DNA of 64,000 nucleotides from UBA2450 sp045226015 (GCA_045226015.1 JBGVBY010000013.1:62001-126000); one strand, 5' to 3'; positions 8,383-15,326 are shown, counted from the first letter of the stretch. Numbers and translations: made by a program. The notes: generated by a model not told the origin, from the sequence alone.

Positions 8383-10145
8383 AAGCTTCCTTTCTTCTGA
8401 ACTGGTTTATCAGTTCTAAGTTGCCAAGGCAATTCTGCTTGTTTAGCAACTTCTCTATTAACAGAGGTTGTTTGCTGATTAGTAGCGGCAGCAGTGTGAG
8501 CCATTGCAAGCGCCATAACCTTATCATCGTGGCACCCTTGAATCGCACCCATTATGTAGTGTCCGGTTTTTCCTATATCAAGAACCACATAAGTGAGCAT
8601 TTCTTGAAGAGTTCCTTTATCAACAATTTCTTCCGGTTTTTCCCTAAACAAAGCCTTTACGCCGTTGATCATATCTTCTTTGTTAGAGCCTTGAGTGGAA
8701 ATACCATACTTAGTAAGGACATCTTCTTCATATCCTTGTTGGTCTTGACCAACGAAGATTTTTCTATACCCACATTTAGCAAGTGTTTTGTTAGTGGATT
8801 GTCCACGGTTGTTTTCAACCGCTATTAACGCTGTGTTGTAGTAAGTCCCTAAGCAGTACATATAGAGCCCAAGTTCATCAGGATCCATATTTTGCTTAGA
8901 GAACACTGCAACTTGTTTTCGGCATTTTCCGTCATGTCTAATAACTTGCCCACAGTTACTGTCTTCTCCGTGAATGCTTGAAGGGTCGACTCCAAGCACA
9001 TATGGATATCCAGGGAATGGCTCTTCATAGATAATGACGTCTCCGCCTGGGTCACTGATGAATTTAATATCACTAACCGTTATTCTCCTGTTATCAGGAC
9101 TAACAACCGATTTATATTCAAAGTGACCACGCTTTTTGTAAGTCTCTCTTTCGACTTCTTCAATCCTCTTTTGGACTTTCATCGCATTGAAGACCGAATA
9201 TCCAGTAGTGAGGAACGCCTCATCTGGATAGGTAGGATTTTCTTGATGGAACATCTCTAAACCCATTGAATCAATTTGTGCTCTTCTCCACATTAGTCCT
9301 TCTACGGTCATTCCATCCGCCTCGTACTCTTTGAGTAAGGCTACTTCATCACCATAATCACCGAATCTTTGTAATTCTTCCCCGTGATATGGCATCTTAT
9401 ACTTATCATTTCGATACCACGGCTCAAACCAGCCTTTTAGAGAAGAACTCTTACCGCTATAAGCGTTAATAAACAAATCTCGGTAGAAGTTCATACCTTT
9501 TGCGGTGCTTTCGATAAAAAGCATCGCATCCGGAGAGAGAGGAACAGCGGAGTTCAAAGACGCCATCGCCTCTTGTTGCTTTTTCCACATTGCGAACTCA
9601 GATGCATGCGCCGCCCTGAGAGTGGCACCTCTAGCTAAGTCATCACTAACCGTTTCGACAGAAACCGTCGATTCATTAGTAGTGGAGAGCATATTGCCTT
9701 TACGTCCAACCGCTTGAGTTGGTTTTATCTCATCTGGAAGATGATCATAGAACCTTTGATACATTTCGAAGATTCTCTTCGTGTGATCATCCTTATCCGA
9801 GATAACTAGCGATTCTCTATAAGGACTATAAATAGTCATTGTGAAGATAATCGCGGCAATAAGGGTTGAAAACCCGATTTGTCTAGCTTTCAGCACTATG
9901 TACCTAATTGGTCGATAATGCTTCCAGTCATCCTCTATTTGAAGATAAAACTTCAATTGCTGAGGATTCAGATGGAATTTTATAAGTGGTGTGTCCTCAA
10001 TTTCTCCATCTAGGATCTCCGTCATCAAATTTTTTGGCTTTGGTCTGATGTAGAGAAAGTTCTCTATAAAATCGAGGACTCTAATTTCGTGTGGCTTGCC
10101 TAACGAGTCAGGCACCATCACCGAGAAATTTCTACTCTTTTCCAT
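8358..10145 (-). CDS. terL: Terminase large subunit
   Basis: This 595-residue phage DNA-packaging motor contains an ATPase and a nuclease. The Walker A region is RQIGFST at about residues 88-94 with the variant found in many terminases. Walker B is HASEFAMW at about 180-187, and the coupling segment LFIESTAKG is at about 209-217. The C-terminal RNase H-like nuclease shows an Asp in VLGVDPSS near residue 385, a Glu in LIAVENN near 440 and Asp in DDKVMALAMA near 553, all three acidic sites intact. The start overlaps the upstream small gene by 14 bases. The gene is intact, so the prophage packaging machinery was not visibly degraded. Confidence 0.93.
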   Translation of the reverse strand: MEKSRNFSVMVPDSLGKPHEIRVLDFIENFLYIRPKPKNLMTEILDGEIEDTPLIKFHLNPQQLKFYLQIEDDWKHYRPIRYIVLKARQIGFSTLIAAIIFTMTIYSPYRESLVISDKDDHTKRIFEMYQRFYDHLPDEIKPTQAVGRKGNMLSTTNESTVSVETVSDDLARGATLRAAHASEFAMWKKQQEAMASLNSAVPLSPDAMLFIESTAKGMNFYRDLFINAYSGKSSSLKGWFEPWYRNDKYKMPYHGEELQRFGDYGDEVALLKEYEADGMTVEGLMWRRAQIDSMGLEMFHQENPTYPDEAFLTTGYSVFNAMKVQKRIEEVERETYKKRGHFEYKSVVSPDNRRITVSDIKFISDPGGDVIIYEEPFPGYPYVLGVDPSSIHGEDSNCGQVIRHDGKCRKQVAVFSKQNMDPDELGLYMYCLGTYYNTALIAVENNRGQSTNKTLAKCGYRKIFVGQDQQGYEEDVLTKYGISTQGSNKEDMINGVKALFREKPEEIVDKGTLQEMLTYVVLDIGKTGHYIMGAIQGCHDDKVMALAMAHTAAATNQQTTSVNREVAKQAELPWQLRTDKPVQKKGSLWKKSIIS

Positions 10146-10494
10146 CTTCCGGCTTTATAGAAAGAGACTCGAGGAACTTGTCGATAGGTTTACCGCCAGA
10201 TTTCACATCAATTTCTTTAGGTGCCGCTAATCCTGCCAACTCATACAACGCTTTCGTATTTTGAGGAGAAGGATTCGCCATAACATAAGCCGCAGTCTTC
10301 ATATCAATAATGTCCTTCGCCGAAAGCTCAAGCCCATCCTCAGTGTGGAACGTCCCAGTTAGTAATTTCGCTAACCCAGTACGCGCCGCCTCTGGATCAT
10401 ACTTCGAATTCTTCGACTTAGAAGCATTAAGAAAAACCTGCTTCTCAGATTCAGGCATCAAATCAATAAAGATGTTATCCGCAGTTCTTTTCAT
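10132..10494 (-). CDS. Possible small terminase subunit
   Basis: This is a 120-residue protein at the head of the late operon. I choose the ATG at 10494-10492 because a GAGGA ribosome binding site lies five bases before it; earlier TTG and GTG codons have none. The content is helical with a short C-terminal tail (KSGGKPIDKFLESL). Its position immediately before terL and its size fit a small terminase subunit that recognises the packaging site. I see no clear helix-turn-helix, so this call is positional. Confidence 0.5.
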   Translation of the reverse strand: MKRTADNIFIDLMPESEKQVFLNASKSKNSKYDPEAARTGLAKLLTGTFHTEDGLELSAKDIIDMKTAAYVMANPSPQNTKALYELAGLAAPKEIDVKSGGKPIDKFLESLSIKPEDGKE

Positions 10495-10767
10495 ACACGT
10501 CCTCACCAATAAAATACACAGGTGTATAGAAAACTAATCTACCGAAACCATACTTAATCTACCTATCTAATACCAAAAACCAATGAAACAGGTTGTTTTT
10601 TCCAAAATTTTATTTTCACGAAAACACTTTTGACACACTCACACACCCCTGAAATATATAGAAAAAGGAATCCCGTGAGCGAAAAAGAATGAAATGAAAC
10701 CCTGCGAAAAGGGTCTAAAAACTGGGATGAGGGGGAATGAGCCGTGATTATATATACACGCACCCCT

Positions 10768-10793
10768 GGGTAAAAAGGGGTCTAGGGAGGGGG
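10768..10793 (+). other. Canonical G-quadruplex motif
   Basis: Four G-tracts, GGG, GGGG, GGG and GGGGG (10768-10770, 10777-10780, 10785-10787, 10789-10793), are separated by loops of 6, 4 and 1 bases. This satisfies the G3+N1-7 rule in an otherwise AT-rich sequence. A C-tract upstream (10763-10766) could compete by pairing with one G-tract. Confidence 0.6.
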
Positions 10794-10996
10794 TACTTTG
10801 CCACTAGCATTCACAACAAATAGGTAGTCCTAAAGGACTAAAACCCCTGTTAATAGTTTCTACAAACTGCTCCAATCTTGCTCTTACCTTATAGGTAAAT
10901 ATATCACTCTTTGTTGCTCATTTCTTGCTTGTGAGACTGTTATAGCTGCTGCTTTGGGGTTGAGATAACGATCTTGATTGTTTGAAACGCTGTGAA

Positions 10997-11056
10997 AAAT
11001 GGGGTCACATACTTAAGTGCATTATGCTTAAATATGATGCGCTTTTCACCCCATTT
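10997..11056. repeat. Nested inverted repeat in phage control region
   Basis: The outer arms AAATGGGGT (10997-11005) and ACCCCATTT (11048-11056) are perfect over 9 bp. Inside, CATACTTAAG (11008-11017) and CTTAAATATG (11027-11036) pair at 9 of 10 positions. The inner arms contain CTTAA, which is shared with the TGCTTAAGCA elements nearer the operon. It could be a repressor operator, an origin element or an RNA cruciform. Confidence 0.55.
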
Positions 11057-11392
11057 CGCTCTCTCTTGGTGTTTTCTTGGATTTCTTGCTACTAGTTGCC
11101 ACTCTCTTGGTATATATAACATTCAAATCAATTAAACATTTTATGTTTATTCCAAAGAATAAGACACTTACCTACTAATACGTAGACGACATGCTTGAGC
11201 ACGCAGGAAAAAAGGTCGGTGTCAACAACTTTCTTAATTGCCCTGATAACAATTTATTTAAGCATCAAAGATGCTGAAAAAAATTATTATGCTTTAATGT
11301 GCTTAAGCAGGAAGAAAGGCGTAATGCACGATTTTTTCGCTGTACATTGTAGGTGTCGAAACGGGGCAGAACCCCAAAGGAGAAAACCGACA

Positions 11393-12604
11393 ATGAAAAA
11401 TTACGTAGTAATTGCAACGCTAGACGAAGACATGAATGTCTTTGCAACATTCCACAACACCAGCACTATGGATGTCCTAACAAAGTTAGGTTTCGCTGGT
11501 AATTTATCAACAGCCACATTGTGGGATGGAACATCCCCAATGGCATATGGCACTCTCTACTATATAGAGAGCGATGTCGAAAGCGACCTTGAAACCACAA
11601 TGAGAACCCTTGGGTTCCGTAGATGTGATGCTTGCGGTGCTTGGGTCACACCACAAGACAAACGTACTGGAGCAAGCACTTGGGATGGTCGCATTAGACT
11701 TTGCCCAACTTGCTTAGCAAGAGAAGAGCAAAACGCCAACAATTCTAAAAGAATTACCTTAGGTTCCTACCACTCAACACGTTCATTCAAAGTCTGGAAC
11801 GAAGATGGCACATTAAGTGACATCTTAGCTGATGGACAATACCTTGGTATTGAAATGGAAGTCAACGGAAGAGATGTGTCTATTAGAAATAGACAATTCA
11901 AGGCAACCGACGAGTTCTACGCTATAGCAAACCCTCGCTCACGTAAACAAGTGTTTCACTGCGAAGAAGATTGCACGGTGAAAGCAGAGTTCATTAGCAA
12001 CTGTTTCACTAAAAACTCTTTCAGAGCTTTTAACTGGGACATTTTAACCGAACAAACCAAAAAGATGGGCAACGATGAAAAATACCCAACCGTAGGTTTC
12101 CACATCCACCTTTCCAAGACACTTCTTGGAACAGACCAAAGAGAACAAGCACTCAATTTCTTGAAATTGCAATACGTTCTCAACAAATACGAGAGTGACT
12201 TTTTCAAAGTCAGTGGTCGTAATTCTCGTAGCGAAATGAGTTATTGTGGGTTCTGGTCTTTAGACCAAATCGAAACACTCAAGAACCGTGTGTTAGCGAG
12301 CGATTCCGATGCCTGGTATTGCATGCCAAGTTCTCACAGCTACGCTCTCATTAGTTCAGGTCGCACCATTGAATTGAGAATTTGCCATTCTACGAATGAC
12401 AGCGAAAGAATTAGACACACTTTAGAACTCGTTTGGAACTTAGTCGAGAACATTAAAAATGTTCGTTGGGAAAAATTATGGTGCTTAAGCCGTTTATTCA
12501 AACTAGTTCCTAGTGAAACTATGAACTACTGGAGAAATAAGGGTGCCTTCCTTAACACAATGGCAGCCGATACTCGCGGAATGAGTATCCAGGCTTCCTG
12601 CTAG
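11393..12604 (+). CDS. Zinc-ribbon amidoligase (amidoligase_2-like)
   Basis: This 403-residue enzyme is predicted to join a carboxylate to an amine using ATP, in the glutamine-synthetase/GCS-like fold. Residues 1-75 have no known domain. Residues 78-107 form a zinc ribbon with C78, C81, C104 and C107. The amidoligase core follows: GIEMEV at 152-157 (metal/ATP acids), the CTVKAEF segment near 194-200, the HIHLS pair of histidines at 237-241, and RTIELRI at 324-330. The ATG at 11393 has AGGAGA about ten bases upstream; the frame is open earlier but only from a poor TTG. The gene is followed by a class II glutamine amidotransferase, the partner expected to supply ammonia. The substrate is unknown: a peptide, a protein tail or a nucleotide-linked group are possible. 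Confidence 0.75.
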   Translation: MKNYVVIATLDEDMNVFATFHNTSTMDVLTKLGFAGNLSTATLWDGTSPMAYGTLYYIESDVESDLETTMRTLGFRRCDACGAWVTPQDKRTGASTWDGRIRLCPTCLAREEQNANNSKRITLGSYHSTRSFKVWNEDGTLSDILADGQYLGIEMEVNGRDVSIRNRQFKATDEFYAIANPRSRKQVFHCEEDCTVKAEFISNCFTKNSFRAFNWDILTEQTKKMGNDEKYPTVGFHIHLSKTLLGTDQREQALNFLKLQYVLNKYESDFFKVSGRNSRSEMSYCGFWSLDQIETLKNRVLASDSDAWYCMPSSHSYALISSGRTIELRICHSTNDSERIRHTLELVWNLVENIKNVRWEKLWCLSRLFKLVPSETMNYWRNKGAFLNTMAADTRGMSIQASC

Positions 12605-12616
12605 AGCACTCAAGCA
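12604..12616 (+). repeat. GAGCACTCAAGCA element copy 1
   Basis: This 13-base element begins at the last base of the amidoligase stop codon and sits before the GGAGG of the amidotransferase gene. An identical 13-mer occurs at 14460-14472 before the site of the 82-residue gene. The next six bases after both ribosome sites also agree in ending with an ATATGACA start context. Confidence 0.7.
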
Positions 12617-12635
12617 CGATCGGAGGTATATGACA

Positions 12636-13319
12636 ATGTGTATCGCAGTATTCAAACCAGCAGGGCAAAAAGCCCCAAGTTGGGAAACTCTTAAGCAATG
12701 CTTTAAGAGAAATCCAGATGGCGCAGGATTTATGGTCGCTATCAACGACATAGTCGTTATCCGCAAAGGATTTATGCACTACAAAGATTTCGAGAAAGCT
12801 TATAAAAGCTTCTTCAACGGTCTTCAAGACAAAGACTATTCTATAGTCTATCACTTCAGAATTGGCACTCAAGGTGGCAACGTTCCAGAACTCACTCACC
12901 CATATCCACTCACTCGTGATTATGCAGAAATGCGTAAACTCGAAAGCGAATGCGAAATAGGTGTAGCACACAATGGGATAATATCCCTGACAAGTGACCA
13001 CCGTGTGACATCACGAAATGACAGTATGACATTTATCAGCGAATATCTTGTAGATATTATCCACGGAAATCATTATTGGTCTAAGAAACCTGAAAAAGTA
13101 CGCTTAGTCAATAGACTACTTGGCAACGGATATCCAAACAAACTTGCTGTTTTATCCAAAACTGGTTTCTGTGCCTTAATAGGCAACTGGATTAAAGACA
13201 ACGGCATCTATTACTCGAATACGAGTTATGTGATACCTGATACACCTAAACGCTCAAGCACTCACAAAGTATCCACGATGACACTTGAGCAAATGACACT
13301 CTTGGGTATGTTCGAATAG
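12636..13319 (+). CDS. Class II glutamine amidotransferase (Ntn hydrolase)
   Basis: This 227-residue protein should release ammonia from glutamine. The start is the second ATG (12636): GGAGG at 12622-12626 lies nine bases from it but only three from the first ATG, and only this start puts Cys at residue 2, where the family needs its N-terminal nucleophile after Met removal. Visible family motifs are NPDGAGF (26-32), YHFRIGT (72-78), the AHNGII glutamine-binding motif (111-116) and RNDSMTF (127-133), which takes the place of the SDTE-like segment. There is no synthetase or phosphoribosyltransferase domain. It lies 31 bases after the amidoligase gene, so the two probably act together, one generating ammonia and one ligating it or a product. 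Confidence 0.82.
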   Translation: MCIAVFKPAGQKAPSWETLKQCFKRNPDGAGFMVAINDIVVIRKGFMHYKDFEKAYKSFFNGLQDKDYSIVYHFRIGTQGGNVPELTHPYPLTRDYAEMRKLESECEIGVAHNGIISLTSDHRVTSRNDSMTFISEYLVDIIHGNHYWSKKPEKVRLVNRLLGNGYPNKLAVLSKTGFCALIGNWIKDNGIYYSNTSYVIPDTPKRSSTHKVSTMTLEQMTLLGMFE

Positions 13320-13366
13320 GGCATACCTGAAAAAGAAAAATTAAATAAAAAGAAATGGAGATAATT

Positions 13367-13663
13367 ATGAATTACACAGAAACACTTGCTTTAGCAAAAG
13401 CACAAAACATTGATATCAGCAAACTCGCAATCGCATACGAAGTCGAGTGCTGTTACGCAGAAGGTGTTAAAACACCTAGGTTCGAAGACATCTGCAACGC
13501 AGTTTATAACCTATGGTTAAAGACTGAACATATAGAAATCAACACTTTAGTGTTAGCACTTAAAGATGGTATCGAAAATCAAGGTTGCACATTAGATGAT
13601 GTGCTCGCATATGGCGAGAGTTGGGACATGGTCATAGACCTCGCTTGCCAATGCACATACTAG
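13367..13663 (+). CDS. Small hypothetical protein in amidoligase operon
   Basis: This is a 98-residue protein. The ATG at 13367 has GGAG six bases upstream; an in-frame ATG at 13355 overlaps that site and is less likely. The sequence is mostly helical and acidic, with five cysteines (CCY near residue 26, C near 40, a late one near 77, and CQC close to the end). I do not recognise a family. It follows the amidotransferase by 47 bases and is co-oriented with it. It could be a substrate, a regulator or an unrelated early phage protein. Confidence 0.7.
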   Translation: MNYTETLALAKAQNIDISKLAIAYEVECCYAEGVKTPRFEDICNAVYNLWLKTEHIEINTLVLALKDGIENQGCTLDDVLAYGESWDMVIDLACQCTY

Positions 13664-13675
13664 GAGGAACTCAAC

Positions 13676-13939
13676 ATGTTGGAACTTACAAAATCACAAA
13701 AGGCTGACATAGTCGCCTGGGCTCTCAACTTCGGTTGGAACGACTACTTCGATAGTTGTGTATGGGTACCACACCTACATAAGTACAAATACGTTTGTGC
13801 TCAAGCAGACCACACATACTACCTATCGCAAAAGCAACTCGCTCACGATTTCGATAACACATTCACAAGCGATGAACGTGAGCAATTCACATCAGATTAC
13901 TTTAACTACCAAAACGAACTTAAGAAAAGAGGAATTTAA
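13676..13939 (+). CDS. Small hypothetical phage protein
   Basis: This 87-residue protein starts after a strong AGGAGG site 12 bases past the previous gene. It is rich in aromatic residues (a Trp pair near residues 15-21 and many Tyr, for example WNDYFD and HKYKYV) and in His and Asp. It has no cysteine pair, signal peptide or membrane segment. The C-terminal half is helical with LAHDFDNTFTSDEREQF. No family is recognised. The next gene begins two bases after its stop, so they are likely coupled. Confidence 0.72.
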   Translation: MLELTKSQKADIVAWALNFGWNDYFDSCVWVPHLHKYKYVCAQADHTYYLSQKQLAHDFDNTFTSDEREQFTSDYFNYQNELKKRGI

Positions 13940-13941
13940 CA

Positions 13942-14334
13942 ATGTTAACCGCAAGACAAATTTTATTAACACTCAACGCCAAATTTAATGGAAATTGGGA
14001 CAAAATCTATCACGCAATCGTAAATAAATGCGATGCACCTACTCAAGCAGACTATGATATGTACGCAAAAGATGGGAACTTTGACAATTTAATTACTATC
14101 ATTGATAGTGATTATCCAGCAGCCAGGAGAAACACTTACAAGCCTGCATTCGTCATCAAGCGTGACGCTCTCACATATGGCGTGTTCTATCACTATGGTG
14201 ATACAGGCGAAGAAGATTTATGTATGGTGTTCGCAACGGAAGCTGAAGCCAAATCTCAAGCTCGACTGTTCGACAATCACGTACCTAGCGACTGTGCAGA
14301 ACAAGGCGATTATTATTACGCAAAGGCAATTTAG
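13942..14334 (+). CDS. Small hypothetical phage protein
   Basis: This is a 130-residue protein with a GAGGAA ribosome binding site inside the end of the upstream gene. Residues 1-60 are helical; residues 68-130 look beta-rich and contain AFVIKRDALTYGVFYHY and a short YYYAKAI end. It is acidic overall. I do not recognise a family and see no catalytic motif. It is intact and in register with the rest of the operon, so it is probably functional. Confidence 0.7.
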   Translation: MLTARQILLTLNAKFNGNWDKIYHAIVNKCDAPTQADYDMYAKDGNFDNLITIIDSDYPAARRNTYKPAFVIKRDALTYGVFYHYGDTGEEDLCMVFATEAEAKSQARLFDNHVPSDCAEQGDYYYAKAI

Positions 14335-14343
14335 GAGACAAAT

Positions 14344-14475
14344 ATGGAACGATTAACTATTCGAGAACAACTCAAATTCTACATCCAGTGGTGTTTAGAC
14401 AACCACTTGGAACCACAAAATGCGCATAACTTGGTCGCATACATCCAAGAAATACGCTTGAGCACTCAAGCATAG
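14344..14475 (+). CDS. Very small protein (43 residues) in phage operon
   Basis: A short frame starts at the ATG at 14344 after a strong AGGAGA site and ends at TAG 14473-14475. The protein is amphipathic and helical (MERLTIREQLKFYIQWCLDN at the start). Its last five residues, LSTQA, are encoded by the repeated GAGCACTCAAGCA element, so gene end and cis element coincide. Good spacing to both neighbours and its own ribosome site support a real gene. Function is unknown. Confidence 0.6.
   Translation: MERLTIREQLKFYIQWCLDNHLEPQNAHNLVAYIQEIRLSTQA
14456..14472 (+). repeat. GAGCACTCAAGCA element copy 2, inverted repeat
   Basis: Here the element extends to GCTTGAGCACTCAAGC (14456-14471), a perfect dyad of 7-bp arms, able to form a six-pair hairpin with a GCAC loop. 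It overlaps the end of the 43-residue gene and precedes the ribosome site of the next gene. Related sequences occur at 11192-11201 (TGCTTGAGCA), 11300-11309 and 14765-14774 (TGCTTAAGCA). Confidence 0.65.
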
Positions 14476-14486
14476 GAGACACACAT

Positions 14487-14735
14487 ATGACACGCTATTA
14501 CATTATTGACCTCATCGCAGAGGATGAAGATGAATACATCTGGGAAACAGATGAAAATGACTTTTATGACCAAATGGAAGATAACTACCAAATTGCCAAT
14601 GATGAAGGCGATAGAGTGCCTGACCACGAGCAAATGATGAAGGCATACGCTAGCGAAGGAAATCACGAAGAGGCGTTCAACGCATTTAGTTTCCTCAAGT
14701 TAACGGATATGACACCTCAAGAGTGGGGTTATTGA
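14487..14735 (+). CDS. Highly acidic small phage protein
   Basis: This 82-residue protein is unusually acidic: residues 10-60 are dominated by Asp and Glu (LIAEDEDEYIWETDENDF as an example) with almost no Lys or Arg. It lacks a signal peptide and membrane segments. The start has AGGAGA 9-10 bases upstream. Proteins of this charge in phage operons can mimic DNA or bind basic enzymes, but there is no sequence match to any known mimic that I recognise. It is the last gene before a terminator. Confidence 0.7.
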   Translation: MTRYYIIDLIAEDEDEYIWETDENDFYDQMEDNYQIANDEGDRVPDHEQMMKAYASEGNHEEAFNAFSFLKLTDMTPQEWGY

Positions 14736-14777
14736 TATACACAAGTATATACGTAAGTAGTATGTGCTTAAGCAGAG

Positions 14778-14806
14778 GCGATCGATTAAATTCGGTTGCT
14801 TTTTTT
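14778..14806 (+). terminator. Rho-independent terminator of the phage operon
   Basis: GCGATCGA (14778-14785) pairs with TCGGTTGC (14792-14799) over eight bases including two G-U pairs, and is followed by seven T. It lies about 40 bases after the 82-residue gene. Confidence 0.75.
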
Positions 14807-14860
14807 ATTGAAATCGACCAATTTTCGCTCATTTTTAGCCCACAGGCACTTGAAAACAAT

Positions 14861-14885
14861 AAAAAACCCAGATATAATCTGGGTT
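14861..14885 (-). terminator. Terminator of tRNA-Gly transcript
   Basis: AACCCAGAT (14865-14873) and ATCTGGGTT (14877-14885) form a 9-bp stem with a 3-base loop. On the minus strand it is followed by a T-run, encoded by the A-run at 14861-14866. It lies 10 bases past the tRNA 3' end. Confidence 0.85.
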
Positions 14886-14895
14886 AGTGTTTAGA

Positions 14896-14969
14896 TGGAG
14901 CAGGCGACGGGAATCGAACCCGCGTAATCAGCTTGGAAGGCTGATGCTCTACCATTAAACTACACCTGC
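14896..14969 (-). tRNA. tRNA-Gly (TCC anticodon)
   Basis: The minus strand folds into a complete cloverleaf: acceptor stem GCAGGTG with CGCCTGC (one G-U), a D-arm with TGGTAGAGC, anticodon loop CTTCCAA giving TCC, and T-arm GGGTTCGATTCCC. CCA is encoded. The 3' end points toward the phage region, so it is a plausible integration target; a second 3' fragment should exist at the other prophage end, outside this window. Confidence 0.96.
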
Positions 14970-14988
14970 ATATTTCAGCGAATGTTAT

Positions 14989-15016
14989 TTTATAACACTC
15001 GCCTATAAATTATCAA
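14989..15016 (-). promoter_or_regulatory. Promoter of tRNA-Gly
   Basis: On the minus strand TTGATA (15016-15011) and TATAAA (14994-14989) are separated by 16 bases, and the tRNA begins 19 bases downstream. This is a good sigma-A-type match. Confidence 0.7.
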
Positions 15017-15019
15017 ATA

Positions 15020-15325
15020 TTATTTCTTACAAAATGCAATTAGTTGATCTTTTCTTTGATAACCCATGGTTTTGTTAACAACTTTACCACCGGAAATAAA
15101 GAATAAGGTTGGAATAGCTTGAACCCCATATTCCATAGCGAGTTCAGGAGCTTCATCAGTGTCAACTTTAACAATTTGAACAGGGAAGCCATCTCTATCA
15201 AGTTCTTCTAAGACAGGTGAAAGCATCTTACATGGTCCGCACCAGGTAGCAAAGAAATCGAGTAAGACGTCTCCACTTTTGATGAGTTCTAATAACTCTT
15301 CTTTATTTTCAACGTGTTTAATCAT
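15020..15325 (-). CDS. trxA: Thioredoxin
   Basis: This 101-residue protein is a standard cytoplasmic thioredoxin that reduces protein disulfides and is recycled by thioredoxin reductase. The active site WCGPC lies near residues 28-32 after a DFFAT strand, and the cis-proline loop is AIPT with the following beta hairpin GGKVVNKTMGY. Length and architecture are normal. The ribosome site GGAGG is inside the end of the upstream TraX-like gene, so the pair is coupled. It is the first host protein gene beside the tRNA. Confidence 0.95.
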   Translation of the reverse strand: MIKHVENKEELLELIKSGDVLLDFFATWCGPCKMLSPVLEELDRDGFPVQIVKVDTDEAPELAMEYGVQAIPTLFFISGGKVVNKTMGYQRKDQLIAFCKK

Positions 15326-15326
15326 T

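Larger units (their letters stand above)
10495..11392. promoter_or_regulatory. Gene-poor divergent control region of the prophage
   Basis: About 900 bases separate the leftward late operon from the rightward amidoligase operon, and I support no gene here. It contains a dyad ATACAC-AG-GTGTAT (10514-10527), a run of four G-tracts (10768-10793), a 60-base nested dyad (10997-11056) and two copies of TGCTTRAGCA (11192-11201, 11300-11309). Two CTCTCTTGGT repeats lie near 11060 and 11101. Promoters for both operons must lie here, and an origin of replication is possible, but no well-spaced -35/-10 pair convinced me. Confidence 0.55.

Noticed and set aside
10563..11122. Two short open frames on the minus strand (10563-10763 and 10940-11122) in the phage control region.
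   Set aside because: No ribosome site, low-complexity or odd composition, and they cover the G-quadruplex-adjacent region and nested dyad. They look like chance frames.
11195..11392. Upstream extension of the amidoligase frame from a TTG at 11195.
   Set aside because: No ribosome site there, while AGGAGA precedes the ATG at 11393 and the extension has no recognisable domain. It also runs across the TGCTTRAGCA elements.
12481..13270. Further GCTTAAG and CTCAAGCAC matches inside the amidoligase and amidotransferase coding regions.
   Set aside because: They are inside codons of protein-coding sequence, not at gene junctions, so I did not count them as regulatory copies.
10514..14740. Similarity between ATACAC-AG-GTGTAT near 10514 and sequence near 14737 taken as phage att sites.
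   Set aside because: The two differ and lie inside the element rather than at its ends; the tRNA 3' end is the better attachment candidate.
11192..14774. Direct repeats in the phage operon considered as a CRISPR array.
   Set aside because: Copies are unevenly spaced across genes, only 10-16 bases long, and no uniform spacers or cas genes are present. No CRISPR array was seen in the window.
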